Source: Streptomyces sp. C10-9-1 (GTDB taxonomy: Bacteria; Actinomycetota; Actinomycetes; Streptomycetales; Streptomycetaceae). From it: a stretch of DNA of 64,000 nucleotides. The position numbers were made by a program, and so were the translations under genes. Every line of letters begins with the position of its first letter. The stretch's first letter is position 1. The stretch covers positions 36,660 through 100,659 of the forward strand of contig NZ_JANHKP010000022.1 of assembly GCF_024497955.1 (NCBI RefSeq), read 5' to 3'. Shown piece after piece: positions 35,786 to 45,996 of the stretch. Below the pieces are notes generated by a model. That model did not search any database, was not told where the DNA came from, and saw nothing but the letters and a program-made list of their open reading frames with translations.

Positions 35786-37054
35786 TCACCCCGCGGCCAC
35801 CTCGACCGCGGCCAGGTTCCGCTTGCCCCGCCGCAGCACCAGCCAGCGGCCGTGCAGCAGCTCGGCCTCCGCGGGTACCGCGTCCTCGGCGGTCACCTTC
35901 ACGTTGTTCACGTAGGCTCCGCCCTCCTTCACGGTCCGCCGCGCACCCGACCTGCTCGGCGCCAGGCCCACCTCCACCAGCAGGTCCACCACCGGCAGCA
36001 GCTCCGCCACCCGGGCGTGCGGCAGCTCGGAGAGGGCCGCGCGCAGCGTCGCCTCGTCCAGCTCCGCCAACTCGCCCTGGCCGAACAGCGCCTTCGACGC
36101 GGCCACCACCGCGGCGCACTGCTCCGCGCCGTGCACCAGCGTGGTCAGCTCCTCGGCCAGCGCCCGCTGCGCGGCCCGCGCCTGCGGCCGCCGGGCCGTC
36201 TGCTCCTCCAGCTCCGTGAGTTCCTCCCGCGAGCGGAAGGACAGGATGCGCAGGAAGCGTGAGACGTCCCGGTCGTCGGTGTTCAGCCAGTACTGGTAGA
36301 AGGCGTACGGGGTGGTCATCTCCGGGTCCAGCCAGAGCGCACCGCCCTCGGACTTCCCGAACTTGGTGCCGTCCGCCTTGGTCATCAGGGGCGTGGCCAG
36401 GGCGTGCACCTCCGCCTCCGGCTCCAGGCGGTGGATCAGGTCGAGCCCGGCGGTCAGGTTCCCCCACTGGTCGCTGCCGCCCTGCTGGAGGGTGCAGCCG
36501 TAGCGGCGGTACAGCTCCAGGAAGTCCATGCCCTGGAGCAGCTGGTAGCTGAACTCGGTGTAGCTGATGCCCTGCTCGGACTCCAGCCGCCGGGCGACCG
36601 AGTCCTTGGTCAGCATCTTGTTGACCCGGAAGTGCTTGCCGATGTCGCGCAGGAACTCGATCGCCGACATGCCGGCGGTCCAGTCCAGGTTGTTCACCAT
36701 GACCGCGGCGTTCTCCCCCTCGAAGGAGAGGAACGGCTCGATCTGGGAGCGCAGCCGGGTCACCCACTGCGCGATGGTCTCCGGGTCGTTCAGCGTGCGC
36801 TCCGCGGTGGGCCGCGGGTCGCCGATCTGCCCCGTGGCCCCGCCGACCAGCGCCAGCGGCCGGTGGCCGGCCTGCTGAAGGCGCCGCACGGTCAGCACCT
36901 GCACCAGGTGCCCGACGTGCAGACTCGCGGCGGTGGGGTCGAAACCGCAATAGAAGGTGACGGGACCGTCCGCGAGAGCCTTGCGCAATGCGTCCTCGTC
37001 GGTGGACTGGGCGATCAGCCCGCGCCACGTCAGCTCGTCGACGATGTCCGTCAC
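35786..37054 (-). CDS. tyrS: Tyrosyl-tRNA synthetase
   Basis: This 422-residue class I synthetase charges tRNA-Tyr. The HIGH-like motif is HVGH (46-49), preceded by YCGFDPTAASL. The tyrosine pocket shows SYQLLQGMDF and QWGNLTAGLDLI, and the KMSKS-like loop is KFGKS. An S4 RNA-binding domain forms the last 65 residues (GARRTVKEGGAYVNN). The GTG at 37054 is chosen for its GAGGAG 12 nt upstream and the normal TyrRS start TDIVDELTWRGL. No T-box leader is seen upstream. Confidence 0.95.
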   Translation of the reverse strand: MTDIVDELTWRGLIAQSTDEDALRKALADGPVTFYCGFDPTAASLHVGHLVQVLTVRRLQQAGHRPLALVGGATGQIGDPRPTAERTLNDPETIAQWVTRLRSQIEPFLSFEGENAAVMVNNLDWTAGMSAIEFLRDIGKHFRVNKMLTKDSVARRLESEQGISYTEFSYQLLQGMDFLELYRRYGCTLQQGGSDQWGNLTAGLDLIHRLEPEAEVHALATPLMTKADGTKFGKSEGGALWLDPEMTTPYAFYQYWLNTDDRDVSRFLRILSFRSREELTELEEQTARRPQARAAQRALAEELTTLVHGAEQCAAVVAASKALFGQGELAELDEATLRAALSELPHARVAELLPVVDLLVEVGLAPSRSGARRTVKEGGAYVNNVKVTAEDAVPAEAELLHGRWLVLRRGKRNLAAVEVAAG

Positions 37055-37183
37055 GGTTCTTCGGTCTCCTCGTGTGGATGGATGGGCCGCCAGTCTATGG
37101 CGTGCCCCGCAGGCGGCGACGGCCGACCGAGGGGCGGACGGGGCGGGCGCCTCCCGCGGGCGCCCGCCCACGGGAGGGGACCG

Positions 37184-38574
37184 TCACACGCCCTGGCTGA
37201 CCGAGCTCATGTTGAAGTCGGGCACCCTCAGCGCGGGCATCGCGGCACGGGTGAACCAGTCGCCCCACTCCCGCGGCAGCGTCTTCTCGGTGCGCCCCGC
37301 CTCCGTCGCCCGGCCCAGCAGGCCGACGGGCGACTCGTTGAACCGGAAGTTGTTCACCGCGCCCACGACCTCGCCGCCCTCCACCAGGTAGACGCCGTCC
37401 CGGGTCAGCCCCGTCAGCAGCAGCGTCGCCGGGTCGACCTCGCGGATGTACCACAGGCAGGTCAGGAGCAGCCCCCGCTCCGTGGAGGCGACCATCTCGG
37501 CCAGGGAGCGCCCGCCCCCCGCGTCCAGGACCAGGTTGTCCACGGCGGGGGCCACCGGCAGGCCGGTGAGCGCGGCGCTGTGGCGGGTGGTGACCAGGCG
37601 GTCCAGCCGCCCCTCGCTCACCCACTCGGTCGGCCCCAGCGCGAGGCCGTTGTCGAAGACGGAGGCGTCGTCGCCCGAGGCGTGTGCGATCACGAAGGGA
37701 GCGGATTCCAGGCCCGGCTCGCGCGGGTCGCTGCGCAGGGTCAGGGGGAGGGGGGAGAGCCGCTCGCCCACGCGGGTGCCGCCGCCGGGCTTGGAGAAGA
37801 CCGTGCGGCCCTCCGCCGCGTCCCGCGCCGCCGAGGACCACAGCTGGTAGATCAGCAGGTCGGCCACGGCCGTGGGGGGCAGCAGCGTCTCGTACCGCCC
37901 GGCGGGCAGCTCCACCCGCCGCCCGGCCCAGCCCAGCCGCTCCGCGAGCTCCAGGTCCAGTGCGCCCGGGTCCACGTCGGCGAAGTCCCGGGTCGAGCGG
38001 CCCGCCCAGGCCGAGAGCGAGCGGTCCGGCGACTTGGCGTTGAGCTCCAGGGTCCCGTTCGGCTGGTCGTGCCGCAGCCGCAGCCCGCTCGACGTCCCGA
38101 GGTAGGTCGAGGTCAGCTCGTGGTGGGCGAAGCCGTACAGCTCCCGCCCGCCCGCGCGGGCCCTGGCGAAGGACTCGCCCAGCGCCGGGGCGAAGCCGGC
38201 GAACACCGCGGAGGAGGTCTCGGCGGGCGCCTCGGCGAAGTCCGGGGACTCGGGCACGCCCGCCACCAGCGGCTGGGCGTCCTCCGCGGGGCCCGCGCCG
38301 CGCGCCGCCTCCTCCGCGGCCCGCACCAGCGGCTCCAGCTCCTGCGCCGTGACCGCCGAGCGGGACACCACGCCCGAGGCGGTGCCCTCGGCCCCGTCGA
38401 CGGTGGCGATCACCGTCAGGGTGCGTCCGCGGGTGACGCCGTTCGTGGTCAGCGCATTGCCCGCCCACCGCAGGTTGGCGGAGGAGTGCTCGTCGGCGAT
38501 CACCACGCACCCGTCGGCGGTGGAGAGCTCCAGCGCCCGTTCGACGATCTCGTGCGGCTTGGTGGTGCGGGCGC

Positions 38575-38578
<4 letters not shown>
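37184..38578 (-). CDS. TldE/PmbA-type protease subunit
   Basis: This 464-residue partner lacks the metal motif and pairs with the catalytic TldD subunit encoded just upstream. TldD/TldE heterodimers cleave unfolded peptides and, in some bacteria, leader peptides of modified peptides. Family features are GLALGPTEWVSEGRLDRLV, the VDNLVLDAGGG block and the C-terminal GGEVVGAVNNFRFNESPVGLL. The ATG at 38578 overlaps the TldD stop by 4 nt. Confidence 0.88.
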
Positions 38579-40098
<1,520 letters not shown>

Positions 40099-40596
40099 GG
40101 CTGGTCTTCCTCCAGTGACTCACCGGGATCGCTACGGCACGCAGTGAATCACGGTTCGAGGGCGCCGTGTCCGGGAGTTGGGCCCGGTGCCGGGGACGGC
40201 GCGCGCGGGCCGGTCCCCGGGAACCCGCCACCGGTCCGGCCGCGGCGGCGGCGCACGACGGCGCCGCGGGGCGGGCGCGGCCTGTCGGAACCGCTGGACG
40301 AGCGGGCGTCCCGGAGGCTCTGCCGCACCGCTCCCGGCCCCGCCCGGGCGGCGGGGCCGGGACGCCGCCCGCGGCCCTCCCCCCGCCGTGCGTGCAGCTC
40401 ACGCCGGGGTGGACCGTGCCGGGCCGCGGCGGCGCGTGCGGCGTCCGCGCCCTCGGCGGGGCGCGCGGACGGACCGTGCTTCTGTAGGGATCCAACAGCG
40501 ACGGCACGACGGCGCTGTCGGGCCCCGATTCCCCGTACGGCGCCGCCTACCGATAGTTTGCAGACGTATCTGACCGCAGAGGGAAAGGGTGATCCG
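40099..40596 (+). promoter_or_regulatory. 498-nt intergenic region with candidate fabG promoter
   Basis: No gene is supported between tldD and fabG. TTCCCC (40529-40534) and GATAGT (40552-40557) are 17 nt apart and lie 40 nt before the fabG start, making a plausible promoter. A short ACAGCG/CGCTGT inverted repeat (about 40496-40518) sits just upstream. The remaining DNA is GC-rich and featureless to my reading. Confidence 0.4.
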
Positions 40597-41301
40597 TTGA
40601 GCCGCTCGGTTCTCGTCACCGGAGGAAACCGGGGCATCGGCCTCGCCATCGCCCGCGCGTTCGCCGACGCCGGCGACAACGTCGCGATCACCTACCGGTC
40701 CGGGGAGCCGCCGGCCGGTCTCCTGGCCGTCAGGTGCGACATCACCGACGCGGAGCAGGTGGAGCAGGCCTACAAGGAGATCGAGGAGAAGCACGGTCCG
40801 GTGGAGGTGCTGGTGGCCAACGCCGGCATCACCAAGGACCAGCTGCTGATGCGGATGTCGGAGGAGGACTTCACCTCCGTCCTGGACACCAACCTCACCG
40901 GCACCTTCCGGGTCGTGAAGCGTGCGAACCGGGGGATGCTGCGGGCCAAGAAGGGCCGCGTGGTCCTCATCTCCTCGGTCGTCGGGCTGCTCGGCTCGGC
41001 GGGCCAGGCCAACTACGCCGCCTCCAAGGCGGGCCTGGTCGGCTTCGCCCGCTCGCTCGCCCGCGAGCTCGGGTCGCGGAACATCACCTTCAACGTCGTC
41101 GCGCCCGGCTTCGTCGACACCGACATGACGCAGGCGCTCACCGAGGAGCAGCGCGCCGGGATCGTCTCCCAGGTGCCCCTCGGGCGCTACGCGCAGCCGG
41201 AGGAGATCGCCGCCGCGGTCGCGTTCCTCGCCTCCGACAGCGCCTCGTACATCACTGGAGCCGTCGTTCCCGTCGACGGCGGATTGGGCATGGGTCACTG
41301 A
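40597..41301 (+). CDS. fabG: 3-oxoacyl-ACP reductase FabG
   Basis: This 234-residue SDR reduces the beta-keto group in fatty-acid elongation with NADPH. TGGNRGIG (about 8-15), VANAG, SSVVGLLGSAGQANYAASK with the catalytic S-Y-K, and the C-terminal SYITGAVVPVDGGLGMGH are all present. It is a close relative of mycobacterial MabA. The start is TTG at 40597, the only start that gives the usual SRSVLVTGGNRG terminus. fabI follows after 4 nt, as in the mycobacterial mabA-inhA pair. Confidence 0.93.
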   Translation: MSRSVLVTGGNRGIGLAIARAFADAGDNVAITYRSGEPPAGLLAVRCDITDAEQVEQAYKEIEEKHGPVEVLVANAGITKDQLLMRMSEEDFTSVLDTNLTGTFRVVKRANRGMLRAKKGRVVLISSVVGLLGSAGQANYAASKAGLVGFARSLARELGSRNITFNVVAPGFVDTDMTQALTEEQRAGIVSQVPLGRYAQPEEIAAAVAFLASDSASYITGAVVPVDGGLGMGH

Positions 41302-41305
41302 TCAC

Positions 41306-42073
41306 ATGAGCGGAATCCTCGCCGGCAAGCGCATCCTCGTCACCGGTGTGCTGATGGAGTCCTCCATCGCCTTCCACACCGCCCGCCTGGCCCAGGAGCA
41401 GGGCGCCGAGATCATCCTCACGGCGTTTCCCCGCCCGACGCTGACGGAGCGCATCGCCAGGAAGCTGCCGAAGCCCGCCAAGGTCATCGAGCTGGACGTG
41501 ACCAACGACGAGCACCTGGCCCGCCTGGCCGACCTCGTCCGCGACGAGCTCGGCGGCCTGGACGGCGTCGTCCACTCCATCGGCTTCGCCCCGCAGGACG
41601 CCCTCGGCGGCAACTTCCTCAACACGCCCTTCGAGTCCGTCTCGACGGCCATGCACGTCTCGGCCTTCTCGCTGAAGTCCCTGACCACGGCGTGCCTGCC
41701 GCTGATGGAGGAGGGCGGCTCGGTCGTCGGCCTCACCTTCGACGCGCAGTTCGCCTGGCCGCAGTACGACTGGATGGGCCCGGCGAAGGCCGCGCTGGAG
41801 GCCACCAGCCGCTATCTCGCCCGGGACCTCGGCAAGCAGCGGATCCGCTGCAACCTGATCTCCGCCGGCCCGATCGGGTCCATGGCCGCCAAGTCCATCC
41901 CCGGCTTCTCCGAGCTGGCGAAGGTCTGGGACGACCGCTCCCCGCTGGAGTGGGACATGGCCGACCCCGAGCCCGCCGGCCGCGGTGTGGTGGCCCTGCT
42001 GTCGGACTGGTTCCCGAAGACGACGGGCGAGATCGTCCACGTCGACGGCGGCGTGCACATCATGGGTGCCTGA
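41306..42073 (+). CDS. fabI: Enoyl-ACP reductase FabI (InhA-type)
   Basis: This 255-residue NADH-dependent enoyl-ACP reductase catalyses the last reductive step of fatty-acid elongation. The divergent nucleotide motif GVLMESSIAFHTA, the HSIGFAPQ block and the catalytic YDWMGPAK (Y-x6-K) fit InhA closely. It ends with HVDGGVHIMGA. It is translationally close to fabG (4-nt gap) and followed by a strong hairpin. Confidence 0.95.
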   Translation: MSGILAGKRILVTGVLMESSIAFHTARLAQEQGAEIILTAFPRPTLTERIARKLPKPAKVIELDVTNDEHLARLADLVRDELGGLDGVVHSIGFAPQDALGGNFLNTPFESVSTAMHVSAFSLKSLTTACLPLMEEGGSVVGLTFDAQFAWPQYDWMGPAKAALEATSRYLARDLGKQRIRCNLISAGPIGSMAAKSIPGFSELAKVWDDRSPLEWDMADPEPAGRGVVALLSDWFPKTTGEIVHVDGGVHIMGA

Positions 42074-42092
42074 CCGGCCCGGACCTGCCGAC

Positions 42093-42134
42093 GCGACGCC
42101 CCGCCCCCGCGGAGACCGGGGGGCGGGGCGTCGC
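42093..42134 (+). terminator. Perfect 16-bp hairpin after fabI
   Basis: Positions 42093-42108 and 42119-42134 are exact reverse complements with a 10-nt loop, 19 nt after the fabI stop. Confidence 0.75.
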
Positions 42135-42254
42135 CCGTTCGGCGCAACGGGCGGGGCGCCGCGGGTGCCCGGCGGCCATGCTGGAGGAGCAATCTTCCTT
42201 GTGGTGCTCCTGCGGCGCTCGGCGCCGCAGCTCGGCCGAGGGGGTGTTCTGCTC

Positions 42255-42629
42255 GTGCGGAGGAACCGGCGCAACATGCTCGTGCTGGGCGCGACGGCGT
42301 TTCTGCTGGTCGCGACCCCGACGGCGTCCAGGACGCTCTGGTCCGGCGGCCAGGGGGACGCGGCGCCCCCGGCTCCGCGGCCGACCCCCTACCGGGCCGA
42401 CTGCCGCACGGTGGTCGACGGATCCCGGGCCACCGCCTACTGCCACAACCCCTACCCGCGGGCCGACCGCGTCCGGCTGCACGTCGAGTGCGACCGGTGG
42501 TGGGACGTCGACGCGGACACCGCGGCCGCCCGGGTGGACCCGGCGGGCTACGTGGAGCTCAGCTTGCGCTGCTGGAAGGAGGTCCGCGGCGCCTGGGTCA
42601 GCCACGAGCCCGTCGTGGGGAGGGCCTGA
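42255..42629 (+). CDS. Hypothetical secreted or membrane-anchored protein, 124 aa
   Basis: The N-terminus has basic residues, then a hydrophobic helix (NMLVLGATAFLLVATPTA) that could be a signal peptide or anchor. About 85 residues follow, with four cysteines (ADCRTV, TAYCHN, HVECDR, LRCWKE), a pattern compatible with two disulfides outside the cell. I do not recognise the family. The GTG at 42255 is uncertain; ATG 42276 is an alternative. It converges on the GntR gene. Confidence 0.55.
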   Translation: MRRNRRNMLVLGATAFLLVATPTASRTLWSGGQGDAAPPAPRPTPYRADCRTVVDGSRATAYCHNPYPRADRVRLHVECDRWWDVDADTAAARVDPAGYVELSLRCWKEVRGAWVSHEPVVGRA

Positions 42630-42701
42630 CGCCGTCCGCCGCCCCTCCGCCCCGCGTCGGTCCCCGGCGTCCGCGCGGCCCCCGACCGCGCCGGGGCGCG
42701 G

Positions 42702-43382
42702 TCACACGCCCTCCGGGCGGCGCAGGCACAGGAACGGGTAGCCCGCCGCCTCCGCCGCGGCCCGCTCCCCGTCGCCCGCCCTGATCGCCTCCACCAGGCG
42801 GGCGTGGTCCATGTGGTGCTCCGGGCGCAGCTCCCGCCCGACGTCGTCGCGCAGCCAGTCCCGCAGCAGGTCGGCCAGGTCGGCGTAGAGGCCGGTCAGC
42901 ACCTCGTTGTGCGAGGCGGCGACCACGGCCAGGTGGAAGGTGGCGTCGGCGGCGACGAAGCGCTCGGCGTCGCCCGACTCCCACGCCTCCTCCCGCCGTC
43001 CCAGCAGCGCCTGGAGCTGCAGGAGGTCCTTCGCGGTGCGCCGCTCGGCGGCCAGACGGGCGCCGGACGACTCCAGGGTGGAGCGCAGCTCGGCGATGTG
43101 GCGCGGGTCGGCGTCGGCGAAGCGGCGGTGCATCACCCCGGCGAGCTCGCTGGTGGCCACGACGTAGGTGCCCGAGCCCTGGCGGATGTCCAGCAGGCCG
43201 TTGTGCGCCAGGGCGCGGACCGCCTCGCGCACCGTGTTGCGGGCGACGCCGAGCTGCTCCACGAGTTCCGGTTCGGTGGGGATGCGGCAGCCCACCGGCC
43301 ACTCCCCGGAGGTGATCTGGTTCCGCAGCTGGGCGATCACCTGGTCGGAGAGCGCGGAACGCCGGGGTGAGGACAGCGCCAT
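42702..43382 (-). CDS. FadR-subfamily GntR transcriptional regulator
   Basis: This 226-residue regulator has an N-terminal winged helix (DQVIAQLRNQITSGEWPVGCRIPTE, GVARNTVREAVRALAHNGLLDIRQGSGTYV). The C-terminal FCD all-helical effector domain carries metal-type His/Asp residues (FHLAVVAASHNEVL, HARLVEAI). It is divergent from the MFS transporter, and an imperfect palindrome lies over that promoter. So it most likely controls the transporter and perhaps itself. Its effector is unknown. Confidence 0.88.
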   Translation of the reverse strand: MALSSPRRSALSDQVIAQLRNQITSGEWPVGCRIPTEPELVEQLGVARNTVREAVRALAHNGLLDIRQGSGTYVVATSELAGVMHRRFADADPRHIAELRSTLESSGARLAAERRTAKDLLQLQALLGRREEAWESGDAERFVAADATFHLAVVAASHNEVLTGLYADLADLLRDWLRDDVGRELRPEHHMDHARLVEAIRAGDGERAAAEAAGYPFLCLRRPEGV

Positions 43383-43493
43383 GGTGCTCCTTGTCGTAGG
43401 CCGGCCCGCTCGGGTCCGGTGGTCGTGGGCCGGTCGTCACCCCATCGTTCCAGCACCCGGCCCCCTGCGGCATCCGACTGGACACGTATTCAT

Positions 43494-43512
43494 CCCATGA
43501 TTCTATGATGGG
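43494..43512. promoter_or_regulatory. Candidate GntR operator over the MFS -10 box
   Basis: CCCATGAT-TCT-ATGATGGG is an 8-bp inverted repeat with one mismatch. It overlaps TATGAT (43504-43509), a consensus -10 box located 7 nt before the ATG at 43517. It lies 112 nt from the divergent GntR start, as expected for a repressor site that blocks the transporter promoter. Confidence 0.55.
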
Positions 43513-43516
43513 CCCC

Positions 43517-44812
43517 ATGCCTGACGAGATCCGGACCCTGCGACCCGCCGAAACGGCACCCACACGACCCTCCCCCCGCGGCGCCGCCCCCGCGGACCCC
43601 GGCACCCGGCGGGCGGTGTGGACCCTCCGGCTCGTCGCCGTCGGCATCGTGCTCGCAGCCCTCAACCTCCGGCCCGCGATCACCAGCCTCGGCCCCCTCC
43701 TCGAAGAGGCCCGCGCCGGCCTGCACATGAGCGGCACCGCCGCCGGGCTCCTCACCTCCGTGCCCGCGCTCTGCTTCGCCGTCCTCGGCAGCGCCGCACC
43801 CCGCCTCTCCCGCCGTTTCGGGCCCGCCGCCGTGGTCTGCGCGGGCATGGCCGCCGTCACGGCCGGGCTGGTGGCGCGCTCCCTCGCCGGGGGCGAGGCC
43901 GGCTTCCTCGCCGCGAGCGCCCTCGCCCTCATGGGCATCGCCGTCAGCAACGTGCTGATGCCGGTGATCGTCAAGAGGTACTTCCCGGACAGGGTCGGCT
44001 CGATGACCGGCCTCTACTCGATGGCCCTCGCCCTCGGGACCTCCGCCGCGGCCGCGGCCACCGTCCCCATGACCTCGGCGCTGGGCGGCGGTTGGCGCAC
44101 CGGGCTCGCCGTCTGGGCCCTTCCCGCGGCGCTGGCGGTCCTGCCCTGGCTCGTCCTGGTCCGCGGCCGCTCCGCGACCGCGGAGGGCGGGGCCGCCGCG
44201 GCCCCCGGGGACGCCCCGGCCCCCCGGATCACCCGCAGCCCCACCGCCTGGGCCCTCGGGGGCTTCTTCGGCCTCCAGGCCACCGGCGCCTACATCACCA
44301 TGGGCTGGATGCCGCAGATCTTCCGCGACGCGGGGGTCCCCGCCTCGACCGCGGGCGTCCTGCTCGCCGTCACCATGGCGATGGGCGTCCCCCTGGCCTT
44401 CGTCATCCCCCGGGTGGCGGGCCGGCTGCGCCACCAGGGCCCGATCGTCGTGCTCCTCGGGCTGTGCGGACTGGCCGGCTACCTCGGACTGCTCCTCGCC
44501 CCCGCCGCCGGGGCCTGGGCCTGGGCCCTGCTGCTGGGCGTCTCCAACTGCGCCTTCCCCCTCGCCCTGACCATGATCGGCATGCGCTCCCGCACCGGCG
44601 CGGGCGTGGTGCGGCTCTCGGCCTTCGCCCAGTCCGCCGGGTACCTGATCTCCGTCCCCGGCCCCCTGCTCGTCGGCATGCTCTACCAGCACAGCGGCGG
44701 CTGGACCCTGCCCCTGTCCCTCATGGCCGCCCTGCTGGTGCCCCAGATGGCCATGGGCGTGCTGGCGGGCCGGGACCGCACGATCGAGGACGAGCGGGGG
44801 ATGCGAGACTGA
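43517..44812 (+). CDS. CynX/NimT-type MFS transporter
   Basis: This is a 431-residue permease of the major facilitator superfamily with twelve helices. The CynX/NimT signature LNLRPAITSLGPLLEE is near residue 55, and SNVLMPVIVKRYFPDRVGSMTGLYSMA is in the middle. Members export or import cyanate, nitroimidazoles or glyphosate-like anions; substrate here is unknown. The ATG at 43517 is preferred because TATGAT lies 7 nt upstream (leaderless). ATG codons at 43505 and 43508 would place the start inside the promoter. A 38-residue partner follows 4 nt later. Confidence 0.85.
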   Translation: MPDEIRTLRPAETAPTRPSPRGAAPADPGTRRAVWTLRLVAVGIVLAALNLRPAITSLGPLLEEARAGLHMSGTAAGLLTSVPALCFAVLGSAAPRLSRRFGPAAVVCAGMAAVTAGLVARSLAGGEAGFLAASALALMGIAVSNVLMPVIVKRYFPDRVGSMTGLYSMALALGTSAAAAATVPMTSALGGGWRTGLAVWALPAALAVLPWLVLVRGRSATAEGGAAAAPGDAPAPRITRSPTAWALGGFFGLQATGAYITMGWMPQIFRDAGVPASTAGVLLAVTMAMGVPLAFVIPRVAGRLRHQGPIVVLLGLCGLAGYLGLLLAPAAGAWAWALLLGVSNCAFPLALTMIGMRSRTGAGVVRLSAFAQSAGYLISVPGPLLVGMLYQHSGGWTLPLSLMAALLVPQMAMGVLAGRDRTIEDERGMRD

Positions 44813-44816
44813 CCCC

Positions 44817-44933
44817 ATGCCTGTGCTCGATCCGAACCCCCAGAACGGCCAGCGGAAGCTCCTCGGGATCTTCGGCCTGATCCTCCTCATCGGCGTGGTC
44901 ATCTCGATCGTCGCGACGATCGCCGCGCCCTGA
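44817..44933 (+). CDS. SGM_5486-type transporter-associated micro-protein, 38 aa
   Basis: ATG at 44817 opens a 38-codon frame. It encodes a short polar start (MPVLDPNPQNGQRK) and one transmembrane helix (LLGIFGLILLIGVVISIVATIAAP). It matches a family of about 37 residues found directly after CynX/NimT-type transporters in Streptomyces. It starts 4 nt after the transporter stop and so is co-translated with it. A role in stabilising or modulating the transporter is inferred. It is easily missed because of its size. Confidence 0.85.
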   Translation: MPVLDPNPQNGQRKLLGIFGLILLIGVVISIVATIAAP

Positions 44934-44951
44934 GCGCCGGGCGCCCCCGTG

Positions 44952-45004
44952 GTCCCCGCCCCCTGGGGGGTGGGGCCTGCACCACCACCCCCTAGGGGGG
45001 TGGG
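44952..45004. repeat. Tandem C5-TAG6-type palindromes
   Basis: Two related GC palindromes follow each other: CCCCTGGGGGGTGGGG (about 44961-44976) and CCACCCCCTAGGGGGGTGG (about 44985-45003). Each is nearly self-complementary, and the first can also pair with the second into one long hairpin. They lie between the MFS/micro-protein operon and a small membrane-protein gene. They could be a terminator or an operator of a CsoR/CstR-like repressor, whose sites often read ACCCC(T/A)(A/T)GGGG(T). Confidence 0.6.
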
Positions 45005-45096
45005 CTCAGGGAGAACTGGGTGGATCACCGGATGGGTCCGCCCGGTGCTCCTCCGTAGGGTCGGAAGTACCCCAGCCCAGACCCACGGAGGCGGCG

Positions 45097-45306
45097 ATGC
45101 CGGTCCCCACGCACACCCGTCCCCGCCCAGCGGCCGCGGCCGGGACGAGGCTGCCCTGGTGGGCGCTGGTTCTCCCGGTGCTGGCCTTCGCCGCGCTCCT
45201 CGCCCTGATCACGGCCACCGGAGCGGTGCAGGCCGCGGACGGTGCGCAGGGCGCCGGAGCGGTCGGCGCGCTCCTCGCGCAGGTGCGCGAGACCCTCGCT
45301 CCCTGA
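45097..45306 (+). CDS. Small single-helix membrane protein, 69 aa
   Basis: It has a basic N-terminal 20 residues, one transmembrane helix (about 21-42, WWALVLPVLAFAALLALIT) and an Ala/Gly-rich extracellular-type tail. GGAGG precedes the ATG by 6 nt. I do not recognise the family. The tandem palindromes about 95 nt upstream may regulate it. It precedes the sixA-like gene by 70 nt on the same strand. Confidence 0.6.
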   Translation: MPVPTHTRPRPAAAAGTRLPWWALVLPVLAFAALLALITATGAVQAADGAQGAGAVGALLAQVRETLAP

Positions 45307-45376
45307 TGCCTCCCCTTCGAGGGAGAGCCGTCAACACCCTGCGCCCGGTGGCGTGTTTCATGCGAAGCTGGGAGGT

Positions 45377-45928
45377 ATGAGCGCCGCTGTGTCTTCCGGG
45401 GGGACACCCCCCGGATCCCCCGAGTCCCGACGGATCGTCCTCCTCCGCCACGCCAAGGCGGACTGGCCCCAGGTGTCCGACCACGAGCGCCCTCTGGCCG
45501 ACCGCGGCCGGATGGACGCACCGGTGGCGGGCCGCCGCCTCGCCCAGGCCGGAATCGCCTTCGACCTCGCCCTGTGCTCCACCGCGACCCGGACGCGCGA
45601 GACCTGGAAGCTGGTCGTGCACGAGCTGCCCCACCGCCCGAGGACCGTCTACGAGGAGCGGCTCTACGAGGCATCCCTCGGGGAGCTGATCGCCCTGCTC
45701 AACGAGGTCCCCGACGAGGTGGGCGACCTGCTGGTGATCGGCCACAACCCCGGGATGCACGCGCTGGCCGACGCGCTCGCCGGGAGCGTGGAGGGCGACA
45801 CCCTGTCCCGGATGAACCGGGACGGGTTCCCCACCTCCGCCTACGCGGTGGTGGGCTTCTCGGGACCCTGGAAGACCCTGGAGCACGGCTCCGGACGCCT
45901 GCTCGACTACTGCACGCCGCACGACTGA
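45377..45928 (+). CDS. SixA-type phosphohistidine phosphatase
   Basis: This 183-residue histidine phosphatase superfamily protein has the RHG-like motif LLRHAKADW with the catalytic His at about 25. The second-half motif is VIGHNPGMH. SixA removes phosphate from histidine on phosphotransfer proteins. The ATG at 45377 has GGAGG only 1 nt away, which is close, so a GTG at 45389 is a reasonable alternative. It converges on serB. Confidence 0.85.
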   Translation: MSAAVSSGGTPPGSPESRRIVLLRHAKADWPQVSDHERPLADRGRMDAPVAGRRLAQAGIAFDLALCSTATRTRETWKLVVHELPHRPRTVYEERLYEASLGELIALLNEVPDEVGDLLVIGHNPGMHALADALAGSVEGDTLSRMNRDGFPTSAYAVVGFSGPWKTLEHGSGRLLDYCTPHD

Positions 45929-45934
45929 GCCGTA

Positions 45935-45983
45935 CGCCCCGGGCCCCGGCGGAGGCATCCCTCGCGCGCCGGGGCCCGGGGCG
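45935..45983. terminator. Perfect 17-bp hairpin between convergent genes
   Basis: Positions 45935-45951 and 45967-45983 are exact reverse complements with a 15-nt loop, placed between the stops of the SixA-like gene and serB. Confidence 0.75.
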
Positions 45984-45996
45984 GACCGCCCCCCGC

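Noticed and set aside
37055..37183. T-box leader upstream of tyrS
   Set aside because: No T-box sequence, specifier hairpin or terminator pair was seen.
40399..41298. Minus-strand frame opposite fabG
   Set aside because: Antisense of a clear fabG gene with no protein-like motifs.
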